Shown piece after piece: positions 8,095 to 16,458 of a stretch of DNA of 39,265 bases; positions within the stretch are counted from its first letter, which is position 1, and every line of letters starts with the position of its first letter. The notes beneath the pieces are model-generated. The model saw only the letters and a list, made by a program, of their open reading frames with translations, searched no databases and was not told the origin of the DNA. The position numbers and the translations under genes were made by a program. The stretch spans positions 1 through 39,265 of the forward strand of contig MWJO01000082.1 in assembly GCA_002027195.1 (NCBI GenBank), given 5' to 3'. Source of the DNA: Streptomyces sp. GKU 895 (GTDB lineage Bacteria; Actinomycetota; Actinomycetes; Streptomycetales; Streptomycetaceae).

Positions 8095-10714
8095 ACCGAG
8101 AACGCTCAGCAGCAGCCAACAGCGCCCCACACCGAACTGCCGACCCAGTACGCGCCGGCCGAGGTAGAGGGAGCGCTGTACGAGCGCTGGGTAGACAAGG
8201 GTTACTTCGCCGCCGACGCGAAGAGCGAGAAGCCGCCCTACACCATCGTCATCCCGCCGCCGAACGTCACCGGCAGCCTGCACCTCGGGCACGCCTTCCA
8301 GCACACGCTCATGGACGCCCTCACCCGCCGCAAGCGCATGCAGGGCTTCGAGGCGCTGTGGCTGCCCGGCATGGACCACGCCGGCATCGCCACCCAGAAC
8401 AAGGTCGAGCAGCAGCTCGCCGAGGAGGGCAAGTCCCGCCACGACCTGGGCCGCGAGGAGTTCGTCGAGCGCGTCTGGCAGTGGAAGGAGGAGTACGGCG
8501 GCAAGATCCTCGGCCAGATGCGGCGCCTGGGCGACGGCGTGGACTGGGATCGTGAGCGGTTCACCATGGACGAGGGCCTGTCCAAGGCCGTCCTCACCAT
8601 CTTCAAGAAGCTCTACGACGACGAGCTGATCTACCGCGCCGAGCGCATCATCAACTGGTGTCCCCGGTGTCTGACGGCCATCTCGGACATCGAGGTGGAG
8701 TACCAGGAGGACGACGGCGAGCTCGTCTCCATCAAGTACGGGGAGGGCGAGGAGACCCTCGTCGTCGCCACCACGCGCGCGGAGACCATGCTCGGCGACA
8801 CCGCCGTCGCCGTTCACCCCGACGACGAGCGCTACCAGCACCTCATCGGCAAGCGGATCAAGCTCCCGCTCACCGACCGCTCCATCCCCGTCGTCGCCGA
8901 CACCCACGTCGACCCCGAGTTCGGCACGGGTGCCGTCAAGGTCACCCCGGCCCACGACCCCAACGACTTCGCGATCGGCCAGCGTCACGGCCTGGAGTCG
9001 ATCACGGTCATGGACGAGCGCGCCGTCATCACCGCGCACGGCCCCTTCCAGGGCCTCGACCGCTTCGAGGCGCGCTCCGCCATCGTCGCGGCGCTGCGCT
9101 CGCAGGGGCGGATCGTCGCCGAGAAGCGGCCGTACGTCCACTCCGTCGGCCACTGCTCGCGCTGCAAGACCACCATCGAGCCGCGCCTGTCCATGCAGTG
9201 GTGGGTCAAGGTCGGCCCGCTGGCCAAGGCCGCCGGCGACGCGGTCCGCGACGGGCGGGTCAAGATCCACCCGGAGGACATGTCGAAGCGGTACTTCGAC
9301 TGGGTCGACAACATGCACGACTGGTGCATCTCGCGGCAGTTGTGGTGGGGACACCGGATTCCGGTCTGGTACGGCCCGGACGGCGAAGTCGTCTGCGTCG
9401 GTCCCGACGAGGAGCCGCCCACCGGTGAGGGCTGGCGTCAGGACACCGACGTCCTCGACACCTGGTTCTCCTCCGGCCTGTGGCCGTTCTCCACGCTCGG
9501 CTGGCCCGAACAGACCGAGGACCTGCGGAAGTTCTACCCGACCGACGTCCTGCTCACCGGCCACGACATCATCTTCTTCTGGGTCGCCCGGATGATGATG
9601 TTCGGCCTGTACGCCATGGACGGCGAGGTCCCCTTCAAGACCATCGCGCTGACCGGCCTCGTGCGCGACGAGCGCGGCAAGAAGATGTCGAAGTCCTTCG
9701 GCAACGTCGTCGACCCGCTGGACTGGATGGACAAGTACGGCTCCGACGCCGTCCGGTTCACCCTGGCCCGCGGCGCCAACCCCGGCACCGACGTCCCGAT
9801 CGGCGAGGACTGGGTCCAGGCGTCCCGGAACTTCGCCAACAAGATCTGGAACGCCACGCGCTTCGCGCTGATGAACGGCGCGACGGTCGAGGGCCCGCTT
9901 CCCTCGCCCGAGCAGATGTCGGCGACGGACCGCTGGATCCTCTCCCGTCTCAACAAGACGGTCGCCCAAGTGGACGCGTACTACGAGGACTTCCAGTTCG
10001 CGAAGCTCTCCGACGCCCTCTTCCACTTCGCCTGGGACGAGGTCTTCGACTGGTACGTCGAGCTGTCCAAGACGACGTTCCAGGCGGGCGGCGAGAGCGC
10101 CAAGGTCTCCCAGCGCGTCCTCGGCGAGGTCCTCGACGTCACGCTGAAGCTCCTGCACCCGATCGTCCCGTTCGTCACCGACACCCTCTGGACCACCCTC
10201 ACGGGCGGCGAGTCGGTCGTCATCGCGGACTGGCCGAAGGACAGCGGCTTCCGTGACGCGGCGGCCGAGCAGGAGATCGAGTCCCTCCAGTCCGTCATCA
10301 CCGAGGTCCGCCGCTTCCGCGCCGACCAGGGCCTCCAGCCCGGCCAGCGCGTCCCGGCCCGCCTCACGCTCGACGGGACGGCGCTGGCGCCCCACGAGGC
10401 CGCCATCCGCCAGCTGCTGCGCCTCCAGCCGGAGGGCGAGAGCTTCTCCGCGACGGCGACCCTCCCGGTCGCGGGCGCCACGGTCGCCCTCGACCTCTCC
10501 GGCACGATCGACGTCGCGGCGGAGCGCAAGCGCCTCGCCAAGGACCTCGCCGCGGCGGAGAAGGAGAAGGCCCAGGCCACGGCCAAGCTCGGCAACGAGG
10601 CGTTCCTGGCCAAGGCCCCGGACAACGTCGTGGACAAGATCCGCGGCGCCTCGCGAAGGCGGACGAGGACATCGCAAGGATCCAGTCCAGCTGGACAAGC
10701 TGCCGCCGGCGTAA
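8092..10714 (+). CDS. valS: Valyl-tRNA synthetase, two apparent 1-base deletions near the 3' end
   Basis: Class I aminoacyl-tRNA synthetase that charges tRNA-Val and edits mischarged threonine. Visible motifs are PPPNVTGSLHLGHAF with HIGH-type HLGH at 64-67, the editing domain (about 190-330, TTRAETMLGDTAVAV), the tryptophan-rich WWGHRIPVWY region, and KMSKS at 531-535. The C-terminal coiled coil (LAAAEKEKAQATAKL) binds tRNA. As written, the frame runs past the natural end into rare AGG/AGA codons. Adding one C near 10645 and one near 10688 restores RLAKADEDIARIQSQLDKLPPA and a TAA at 10712-10714, giving 874 aa, the usual length. I therefore end the gene at 10714, just before a strong terminator. 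An essential gene broken twice within 45 bases argues for sequence error. Confidence 0.93.
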
Positions 10715-10725
10715 ATGTCAGTACT

Positions 10726-10761
10726 GAAGGCCTCCGGAACTGTTCGGTTCCGGAGGCCTTC
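10726..10761 (+). terminator. Strong hairpin terminator after valS
   Basis: Perfect 15-base arms (10726-10740 and 10747-10761) with a 6-base loop, 11 bases after the restored valS stop. Its position supports that stop over the longer frame. Confidence 0.85.
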
Positions 10762-10768
10762 GTGTCCC

Positions 10769-10795
10769 CAGGGGCGCGGGGAACTGCGCGCGACC
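10769..10795. repeat. Copy of a dispersed Streptomyces intergenic sequence
   Basis: CAGGGGCGCGGGGAACTGCG plus the following CGCGACC matches, from memory, a short sequence scattered through many Streptomyces intergenic regions, often just after terminators as here. Here an extra CG lies before GACC. Its function is not known to me. Confidence 0.5.
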
Positions 10796-10870
10796 GGCCC
10801 ACACACACCCGCACCCGCCGAACAAGCCCAGCCACCCCACTCCATAGGCGAGCTGTCACCCCCCCGTCCG

Positions 10871-10885
10871 TAGACTGACCCCGTG
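10871..10885 (+). promoter_or_regulatory. -10 element placing folC on a leaderless transcript
   Basis: TAGACT at 10871-10876, six bases, then the GTG start at 10883, with no ribosome-binding site. The segment from the -10 to the start (TAGACTGACCCCGTG) differs from that of valS (TAAACTGACCCCGTG) by one base. Confidence 0.45.
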
Positions 10886-12370
10886 AGCGACAGCGACGAC
10901 CCCTTCGACGAGATCATCTCGGCAGAGACCGACCGCGACCCCGACCTCGCGGTCATCGAGGCCGGCAGCCGCACCCTGCGCACCCAGGGCACCCCGCCCG
11001 AGGCACAGGTACCGACCCGCCCCGAGGACCCCGAGCTCGACAAGGCCCTCAGGGACGTCGAGGCGGAGCTCGCCACGCGCTGGGGCGAGACCAAGCTGGA
11101 GCCCTCCGTCAGCCGCATCGCCGCGCTGATGGACGTCCTGGGCGAGCCGCAGCGGTCGTACCCCTCGATCCACATCACGGGGACGAACGGCAAGACCTCC
11201 ACGGCCCGCATGATCGAGGCCCTGCTCGGCGCCTTCGAGCTGCGTACGGGGCGGTACACCAGCCCGCACGTGCAGTCCGTCACCGAGCGCATCAGCCTCG
11301 ACGGGGCGCCGATCTCCGCCGAGCGCTTCATCGAGACGTACGAGGACATCAAGCCGTACGTCGAGATGGTGGACGCGCAGCAGGAGTACCGGCTGTCGTT
11401 CTTCGAGGTGCTGACCGGCATGGCGTACGCCGCCTTCGCGGACGCGCCCGTCGATGTCGCCGTGGTCGAGGTGGGCATGGGCGGCACCTGGGACGCCACC
11501 AATGTCATCGACGGTGACGTCGCCGTCGTCACGCCCATCGACCTCGACCACACCGACCGGCTCGGCGAGACGCCCGGCGAGATCGCCAAGGAGAAGGCCG
11601 GCATCGTCAAGCAGGACGCGACGGTCATCCTGGCCCAGCAGCCGGTCGACGCCGCTCAGGTGCTGCTCAAGAAGGCGGTCGAGGTCGACGCCACGGTGGC
11701 TCGGGAAGGGCTCGAGTTCGGGGTCGTCTCGCGGCAGGTCGCCGTCGGCGGGCAGCTGCTGACGCTGCGCGGGCTCGGCGGCGAGTACGAGGAGGTCTAC
11801 CTCCCCCTGCACGGCCCCTACCAGGCGCACAACGCCGCCGTCGCGCTCGCCGCCGTCGAGGCGTTCTTCGGTGTCGGCTCACAGCGGCCCGAGCCGCTCG
11901 ACATCGACACCGTCCGCAAGGCCTTCGCGGCCGTGTCCTCGCCTGGCAGGCTGGAGGTCGTACGGCGGTCTCCGACCGTCGTGCTGGACGCCGCCCACAA
12001 CCCGGCGGGCGCCCGCGCCACCGCCGAGGCGGTCGGTGAGGCCTTCGACTTCAGCCGGCTGATCGGCGTGGTCGGGGCGAGCGGCGACAAGAACGTACGA
12101 GGGCTTCTCGAGGCCTTCGAGCCGATTTTCGCGGAGGTCGTGATCACGCAGAACTCCAGCCACCGCGCCATGGACGCCGACGAGCTGGCCGCGATCGCCG
12201 TCGAGGTCTTCGGCGAGGAGCGCGTCCAGGTCGAGCCGCGGCTGCCCGACGCCCTGGAGGCCGCGATCACGCTGGCCGAGGAGGAGGGCGAGTTCGCGGG
12301 CGGCGGTGTGCTCGTCACCGGTTCCGTCATCACTGTCGGCGAGGCCCGACTGCTTCTGGGGAGGGGCTGA
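10883..12370 (+). CDS. folC: Folylpolyglutamate synthase / dihydrofolate synthase
   Basis: FolC joins glutamate to dihydropteroate and extends the polyglutamate tail of folates, using ATP. The protein is 495 aa. The Mur-ligase-type P-loop GTNGKTS is at 100-106, followed by SPHVQSVTERI. The second domain contains DLDHTDRLGETPGEIAKEKA and HGPYQAHNAAVALAA, and the C-terminal domain LDAAHNPAGARATAEA; these are all typical FolC signatures. An acidic, poorly conserved N-terminal extension of about 50 residues is longer than in E. coli and common in actinobacteria. The GTG start at 10883 is fixed by the adjacent -10 element. The DUF4233 gene begins 6 bases after the stop, so both are probably cotranscribed; FolC-DUF4233 linkage is common in actinobacteria. 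Confidence 0.96.
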   Translation: MSDSDDPFDEIISAETDRDPDLAVIEAGSRTLRTQGTPPEAQVPTRPEDPELDKALRDVEAELATRWGETKLEPSVSRIAALMDVLGEPQRSYPSIHITGTNGKTSTARMIEALLGAFELRTGRYTSPHVQSVTERISLDGAPISAERFIETYEDIKPYVEMVDAQQEYRLSFFEVLTGMAYAAFADAPVDVAVVEVGMGGTWDATNVIDGDVAVVTPIDLDHTDRLGETPGEIAKEKAGIVKQDATVILAQQPVDAAQVLLKKAVEVDATVAREGLEFGVVSRQVAVGGQLLTLRGLGGEYEEVYLPLHGPYQAHNAAVALAAVEAFFGVGSQRPEPLDIDTVRKAFAAVSSPGRLEVVRRSPTVVLDAAHNPAGARATAEAVGEAFDFSRLIGVVGASGDKNVRGLLEAFEPIFAEVVITQNSSHRAMDADELAAIAVEVFGEERVQVEPRLPDALEAAITLAEEEGEFAGGGVLVTGSVITVGEARLLLGRG

Positions 12371-12376
12371 CCACCC

Positions 12377-12739
12377 GTGCGTACGCTCTGTTCTTCGACC
12401 CTGATCGGCGAGTTCCTCGTCATCGGCTTCGCCGCCCTGGTCGCGATGAAGGACGACGACCTGTCCACGTCCACGGTGTGGACGGTCAGCGGGATCGCCA
12501 TGTTCCTGTGTCTGGTGCTGTGCGGCATGGTGACCCGGCCGGGCGGCATCGCGCTGGGCTGGGTGCTGCAGGTCGCCCTCATCGCCTCCGGGTTCGCCGT
12601 GCCGACGATGTTCTTCCTGGGCGCGGTCTTCGCCGCCCTGTGGTGGGCCTCGGTGCACTACGGCCGGAAGATCGACGAGGCGAAGGCCAGATTCGCGGCC
12701 CAGGCACAGGCTGAGACCCCCACACCTGACGCTGCGTGA
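12377..12739 (+). CDS. DUF4233 small integral membrane protein
   Basis: A 120-aa protein with four likely membrane helices: LIGEFLVIGFAALVAM, VWTVSGIAMFLCLVLCGMV, IALGWVLQVALIASGFAVP and MFFLGAVFAALWWASVHYG. It ends in a charged Ala/Gln-rich cytoplasmic tail. Family assignment is from memory of actinobacterial DUF4233 proteins, which sit immediately downstream of folC. The biochemical role is unknown. The GTG at 12377 lies 6 bases after the folC stop, consistent with translational coupling. Confidence 0.85.
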   Translation: MRTLCSSTLIGEFLVIGFAALVAMKDDDLSTSTVWTVSGIAMFLCLVLCGMVTRPGGIALGWVLQVALIASGFAVPTMFFLGAVFAALWWASVHYGRKIDEAKARFAAQAQAETPTPDAA

Positions 12740-12812
12740 CAGAGGGCCGGACACGCCCTGTAACCTCGGTCTTCCCGCACCACGCTTGACACGCTCGATA
12801 AGGAGTCCCCTC

Positions 12813-13226
12813 GTGACGCAGCGCACCCTCGTCCTCCTCAAGCCCGACGCCGTCCGTCGTGGCCTGACCGGCGAGATCATCAGCCGTATCGAGCGCAAGG
12901 CCGGCTGGCAGATTACCGCGCTGGAGCTGCGCACGCTGGACCAGGAGACGCTGGAGCAGCACTACGGCGAGCACAAGGGCAAGCCCTTCTACGAGCCGCT
13001 GGTGGAGTTCATGGCCTCCGGCCCGGTCGTGGCGCTGATCGTCGAGGGCGAGCGGGTCATCGAGGGCGTGCGCGCGCTGGCCGGTCCGACCGACCCGATC
13101 GCCGCCGCCCCCGGTTCGATCCGCGGCGACTTCGGTGTGATCGTCCGTGAGAACCTCATCCACGCCTCCGACTCCGAGGAGTCCGCCGAGCGTGAGGTGA
13201 AGATCTTCTTCCCGGGTCGCGCCTGA
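12813..13226 (+). CDS. ndk: Nucleoside diphosphate kinase
   Basis: Transfers the gamma phosphate from ATP to other nucleoside diphosphates through a phosphohistidine. The 137-aa protein has TLVLLKPDAVRRGL at the start, the catalytic His117 in NLIHASDS, and GSIRGDFGV just before it; length and motifs are standard for hexameric Ndk. AAGGAG at 12800-12805 fixes the GTG at 12813. The next gene is mreB, after a hairpin terminator and a 200-base gap. Confidence 0.98.
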   Translation: MTQRTLVLLKPDAVRRGLTGEIISRIERKAGWQITALELRTLDQETLEQHYGEHKGKPFYEPLVEFMASGPVVALIVEGERVIEGVRALAGPTDPIAAAPGSIRGDFGVIVRENLIHASDSEESAEREVKIFFPGRA

Positions 13227-13242
13227 CGCGTGTGCCGTTGGT

Positions 13243-13272
13243 GAAAGTCCGGGGGGCCGCCTCCGGACTTTC
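13243..13272 (+). terminator. Hairpin terminator after ndk
   Basis: GAAAGTCCGG (13243-13252) pairs with CCGGACTTTC (13263-13272) around a GC-rich loop. It separates ndk from the mre cluster. The 206 bases to mreB presumably hold mreB promoters; TACGAT at 13393-13398 is one possible -10. Confidence 0.75.
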
Positions 13273-13478
13273 TTGGCATATGCGTGGCGATCGAGGGAAC
13301 GAGCACCCCCGAACGCCCCTCTCCAGAAGCGAACACCGTCGGCATCTGCTGACAATGGCGGAGACCCTTACGCAGTGTTCGTGCGGGCGCCACTACGATG
13401 GAAGCCTTCACGTCACAGCACCCACTTCGCCGACCTGAAAAGCCCTCAAAAGCTCCCAGGAAGGCCAGACGAATCCTG

Positions 13479-14510
13479 ATGGGGAACTCAATGTCGTTCA
13501 TCGGCCGTGACATGGCTGTCGACCTCGGGACCGCCAACACGCTGGTGTACGTCAGGGGTCGCGGGATCGTACTCAACGAGCCGTCCGTCGTCGCGATCAA
13601 CACCAACACCGGTGGCATCCTGGCGGTCGGCGCCGAAGCGAAGAAGATGATCGGGCGCACGCCCGGCAACATCGTTGCCGTCCGTCCGCTGAAGGACGGC
13701 GTGATCGCCGACTTCGAGATCACCGAGCGGATGCTCCGCTACTTCATCCTGAAGATCCACAAGCGGCGGTATCTGGCTCGTCCGCGGGTCGTCGTCTGTG
13801 TGCCCTCGGGCATCACCGGCGTCGAGCGCCGTGCCGTCATCGAGGCGTCGTCCCAGGCCGGCGCCCGCCAGGTGCACATCATCGAGGAGCCCATGGCCGC
13901 GGCCATCGGCTCCGGCCTGCCGGTCCACGAGGCCACGGGCAACATGGTGGTGGACATCGGCGGCGGCACGACGGAGGTCGCGGTCATCTCGCTCGGCGGG
14001 ATCGTCACCGCCCAGTCGATCCGCGTCGCGGGCGACGAACTGGACAACGCGATCATCCAGCACATCAAGAAGGAGTACTCCCTCCTCCTCGGTGAGCGGA
14101 CGGCCGAGCAGATCAAGATCACGATCGGTTCGGCGTACGACCTCGACGCTGACGAGCACACCGAAATCCGCGGCCGGGACCTCGTCTCCGGGCTGCCCAA
14201 GACCGTCGTCATCTCGGCCGCCGAAGTCCGCAAGGCGATCGAGGAACCCGTCAACGCGATCGTGGACGCGGTGAAGACGACCCTCGACAAGTGCCCGCCC
14301 GAGCTGTCCGGCGACATCATGGACCGCGGAATCGTTCTGACCGGCGGCGGCGCCCTGCTGCGCGGTCTCGACGAGCGGCTGCGCCGGGAGACCGGCATGC
14401 CGATCCACATCGCCGAGGACCCCCTCGACAGCGTGGCGCTCGGCTCCGGCAAGTGCGTGGAGGAGTTCGAGGCGCTCCAGCAGGTGCTGGACGCCCAGCC
14501 GCGCAGATGA
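13479..14510 (+). CDS. mreB: Actin-like cell-shape protein MreB
   Basis: Membrane-associated actin homologue. In rod-shaped bacteria it guides lateral wall synthesis; in Streptomyces, where growth is apical, it is known to act mainly in aerial hyphae and spore-wall assembly. The 343-aa protein has phosphate-1 motif DLGTANTLVYV, phosphate-2 VVDIGGGTTEVAVIS and adenosine motif VLTGGGALLRGLD. I chose ATG 13479 (MGNSMSFIGRDMAV) because that N-terminus is common in streptomycetes; ATG 13491 (MSFIGRD), with GGGGA upstream, is an alternative. mreC and mreD follow, after a hairpin at 14526. Confidence 0.97.
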   Translation: MGNSMSFIGRDMAVDLGTANTLVYVRGRGIVLNEPSVVAINTNTGGILAVGAEAKKMIGRTPGNIVAVRPLKDGVIADFEITERMLRYFILKIHKRRYLARPRVVVCVPSGITGVERRAVIEASSQAGARQVHIIEEPMAAAIGSGLPVHEATGNMVVDIGGGTTEVAVISLGGIVTAQSIRVAGDELDNAIIQHIKKEYSLLLGERTAEQIKITIGSAYDLDADEHTEIRGRDLVSGLPKTVVISAAEVRKAIEEPVNAIVDAVKTTLDKCPPELSGDIMDRGIVLTGGGALLRGLDERLRRETGMPIHIAEDPLDSVALGSGKCVEEFEALQQVLDAQPRR

Positions 14511-14525
14511 CGTAACAGTGCGATT

Positions 14526-14559
14526 CCGCCGTACGAGATGATCTCCTCTCGTACGGCGG
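14526..14559 (+). terminator. Hairpin between mreB and mreC
   Basis: CCGCCGTACGAG (14526-14537) and CTCGTACGGCGG (14548-14559), 12-base perfect arms with a 10-base loop. It suggests that mreB is at least partly transcribed apart from mreCD. Confidence 0.7.
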
Positions 14560-14612
14560 ATCGTTGATATAGAGGCATAAGCTCGCCTCTGCACACCCGC
14601 ACATACACAGAC

Positions 14613-14639
14613 GCACATTCCTGAACACTGCACATTCCT
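14613..14639 (+). repeat. Direct repeat pair before mreC
   Basis: GCACATTCCT occurs at 14613-14622 and again at 14630-14639, in a relatively AT-rich leader directly before mreC. It could be a regulator site or chance. Confidence 0.35.
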
Positions 14640-14664
14640 ATTGAGGAAGGCACGGCCGCCGCAC

Positions 14665-15612
14665 GTGAGGGACACACGAGAGAGCCGGCTGCTCCTGGTG
14701 CTGCTGATCGCCATCGCGTTCGCACTGATCACGGTGGACATCCGCGGCGGGGAGGACTCACCGGTCGACGGTGCCCGCCAGGCCGCGGCGACGGTCTTCG
14801 GCCCGATCGAGGACGGCGTCTCCGCCGCGGTGAACCCGGTCGGCAACGCGATCTCCTCGATCCGCGACTCCGGCGAGCGCCACGACCGGCTCGCCGCGCT
14901 GGAGAAGGAGAACGCGGCCCTCAAGGCGAAGCTCGGCAGCGACGACCGCAACGCCAGCCGCCTCAAGCAGCTCAACAAGCTGATGGGCATCGCGGCCGAG
15001 GGCCAGTACGGCATCAAGGGCGCCGAGGTCATCGCCATAGGAGCGGCCCAGGGCTTCTCCTGGACCATCACCATCGACGTCGGCTCCAACGACGGCATCA
15101 AGCGCGACATGACGGTCCTCAACGGCGACGGGCTGGTGGGCCGGGTGACGACGGTCGGCCCGAACACCGCGACCGTGCTCCTCGCCAACGACCCCGACTT
15201 CACCGTCGGCACCCGCATGGAGGCCGGCGACGAGCTCGGCTTCGCCTCCGGGCAGGGCGACCGCCCGCTGCGCGTCGAACTCCTCAACGGCAAGGCCGAG
15301 GTGAAGAAGGGCGACCGTCTGGTCACCTTCGGTTCGCAGGCCGACAAGCCCTTCGTGCCCGGCGTCCCGGTCGGCGTCGTCTCCCGCGTGGACCCCTCCG
15401 GCGGCGGCCTGACCCGCACGCTCTACGTGACGCCGTACGTCAGCTTCACCAAGCTCGACGTCGTGGGTGTCGTCGTCGAGGCCCCGAAGAAGGACCCGCG
15501 GGACACGGTGCTGCCGAAGAAGCCGAAGCCGACCCCCACCCCGACCGTCACCGTCACGGTCACCCCCTCGGCGAACGCCAATGCCGACGGCCAGTTCGAG
15601 CAAGAGCAGTAG
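14665..15612 (+). CDS. mreC: Rod shape-determining protein MreC
   Basis: Bitopic membrane protein that links MreB to the periplasmic wall machinery and activates PBP2. From GTG 14665 it is 315 aa: MRDTRESRLLLVLLIAIAFA starts the single membrane helix, then a coiled coil (ERHDRLAALEKENAALKAKL) and the beta-rich MreC domain (GFSWTITIDVGSNDGIKRDM, GLVGRVTTVGP). The end is a Pro/Thr-rich tail (PKPTPTPTVTVTVTP), probably disordered and outside the cell. A TTG at 14641 would add 8 residues; GAGGAAGG lies between the two starts and favours 14665 at slightly long spacing. mreD follows after 13 bases. Confidence 0.93.
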   Translation: MRDTRESRLLLVLLIAIAFALITVDIRGGEDSPVDGARQAAATVFGPIEDGVSAAVNPVGNAISSIRDSGERHDRLAALEKENAALKAKLGSDDRNASRLKQLNKLMGIAAEGQYGIKGAEVIAIGAAQGFSWTITIDVGSNDGIKRDMTVLNGDGLVGRVTTVGPNTATVLLANDPDFTVGTRMEAGDELGFASGQGDRPLRVELLNGKAEVKKGDRLVTFGSQADKPFVPGVPVGVVSRVDPSGGGLTRTLYVTPYVSFTKLDVVGVVVEAPKKDPRDTVLPKKPKPTPTPTVTVTVTPSANANADGQFEQEQ

Positions 15613-15625
15613 GAGCTGATTCCCC

Positions 15626-16303
15626 GTGCGTGTCAACCGGATCCTGCTCTCCACCTCCCTCGTCGTCGTCGCCCTGGTCCTCCAGGTCAGCGTCCTGTCC
15701 AGACTCCATCTGCCGGGCGCCGTCCCCGACGTGCTCCTGCTGACCGTCCTCGGCCTCGCCATGGTCTACGGCCATGTCGGCGGCGCCCTCGTCGGGTTCG
15801 GCGCCGGGCTCCTCGCCGACCTCGCGCCGCCCGCGGACCACGCCGCCGGCCGCTACGCGCTGGTGCTGTGCGTCATCGGCTACCTCGCCGGCCTCGCCAA
15901 GCCGGAGAACGGCCGCCTGAAGTCGGCCACGGGCCCGATGGTCGTCGTGGTCGTCGCCGCCCTCGGCACGACGCTGCTGTACGCCGGTGTCGGCGCCCTC
16001 GTCGGCGACACCGCCGCCCGCCATGTCGGCCTCGGCAGCCTGCTGTTCACGGCCGCGCTGTACGACCTGCTCCTCGCGCCCTTCGTCGTCCCCGGCATCA
16101 TGGCGCTCGCCCGCCGCGCCGAGAACGACCCGCTCGCGGAGACCAACTCCGCCGCGAAGGCCGCCGACATCTCGTCGGGGTGGCTGTCGTCCGGGACGGG
16201 GCTGAAGATCGGCGGCCAGCGGGGCGGACTGGGCTCGCTGAAGACCAAGGCGCGGACGCGCACTGCGCGGGTCGGCCGCATCAAGGGGGTCAAGCGGCTG
16301 TGA
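15626..16303 (+). CDS. mreD: Rod shape-determining protein MreD
   Basis: Integral membrane partner of MreC and PBP2. The 225-aa protein has five to six hydrophobic helices (for example ILLSTSLVVVALVLQVSVL, ALVGFGAGLLADLAPP, MVVVVVAALGTTLLYAGVG) and an unusually long basic cytoplasmic tail of about 55 residues after ARRAENDPLAE, rich in Lys and Arg. The ribosome-binding site TAGGAG overlaps the mreC stop codon, which indicates tight coupling. The next gene, mrdA, starts 155 bases later; the gap has no strong hairpin. Confidence 0.93.
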   Translation: MRVNRILLSTSLVVVALVLQVSVLSRLHLPGAVPDVLLLTVLGLAMVYGHVGGALVGFGAGLLADLAPPADHAAGRYALVLCVIGYLAGLAKPENGRLKSATGPMVVVVVAALGTTLLYAGVGALVGDTAARHVGLGSLLFTAALYDLLLAPFVVPGIMALARRAENDPLAETNSAAKAADISSGWLSSGTGLKIGGQRGGLGSLKTKARTRTARVGRIKGVKRL

Positions 16304-16458
16304 GGGCGGGTGTGTTGAGGCCGGATCAGATGACTGGTACGGCCTCGGACGAGTTCACTCGAACGGGTTCGCCGGGGCGGAACGAGTATTCACAGGTCAG
16401 CCGTTCATCATTCGTACGCGCACACAACTCCGCGCACTGAGAGGGGGCGGCAGCCGCA

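Noticed and set aside
10715..10878. ValS extended to 10878
   Set aside because: The extension reads through the terminator hairpin with rare codons; the restored frame gives the conserved QLDKLPPA end and normal length.
7978..11628. 1216-codon minus-strand open frame opposite valS and folC
   Set aside because: Spans two certain genes and their intergenic terminator; protein is low complexity without motifs. High GC makes such antisense frames common.
13398..13478. Longer MreB N-terminus
   Set aside because: The extension lies in the promoter region, is not MreB-like, and lacks a ribosome-binding site.
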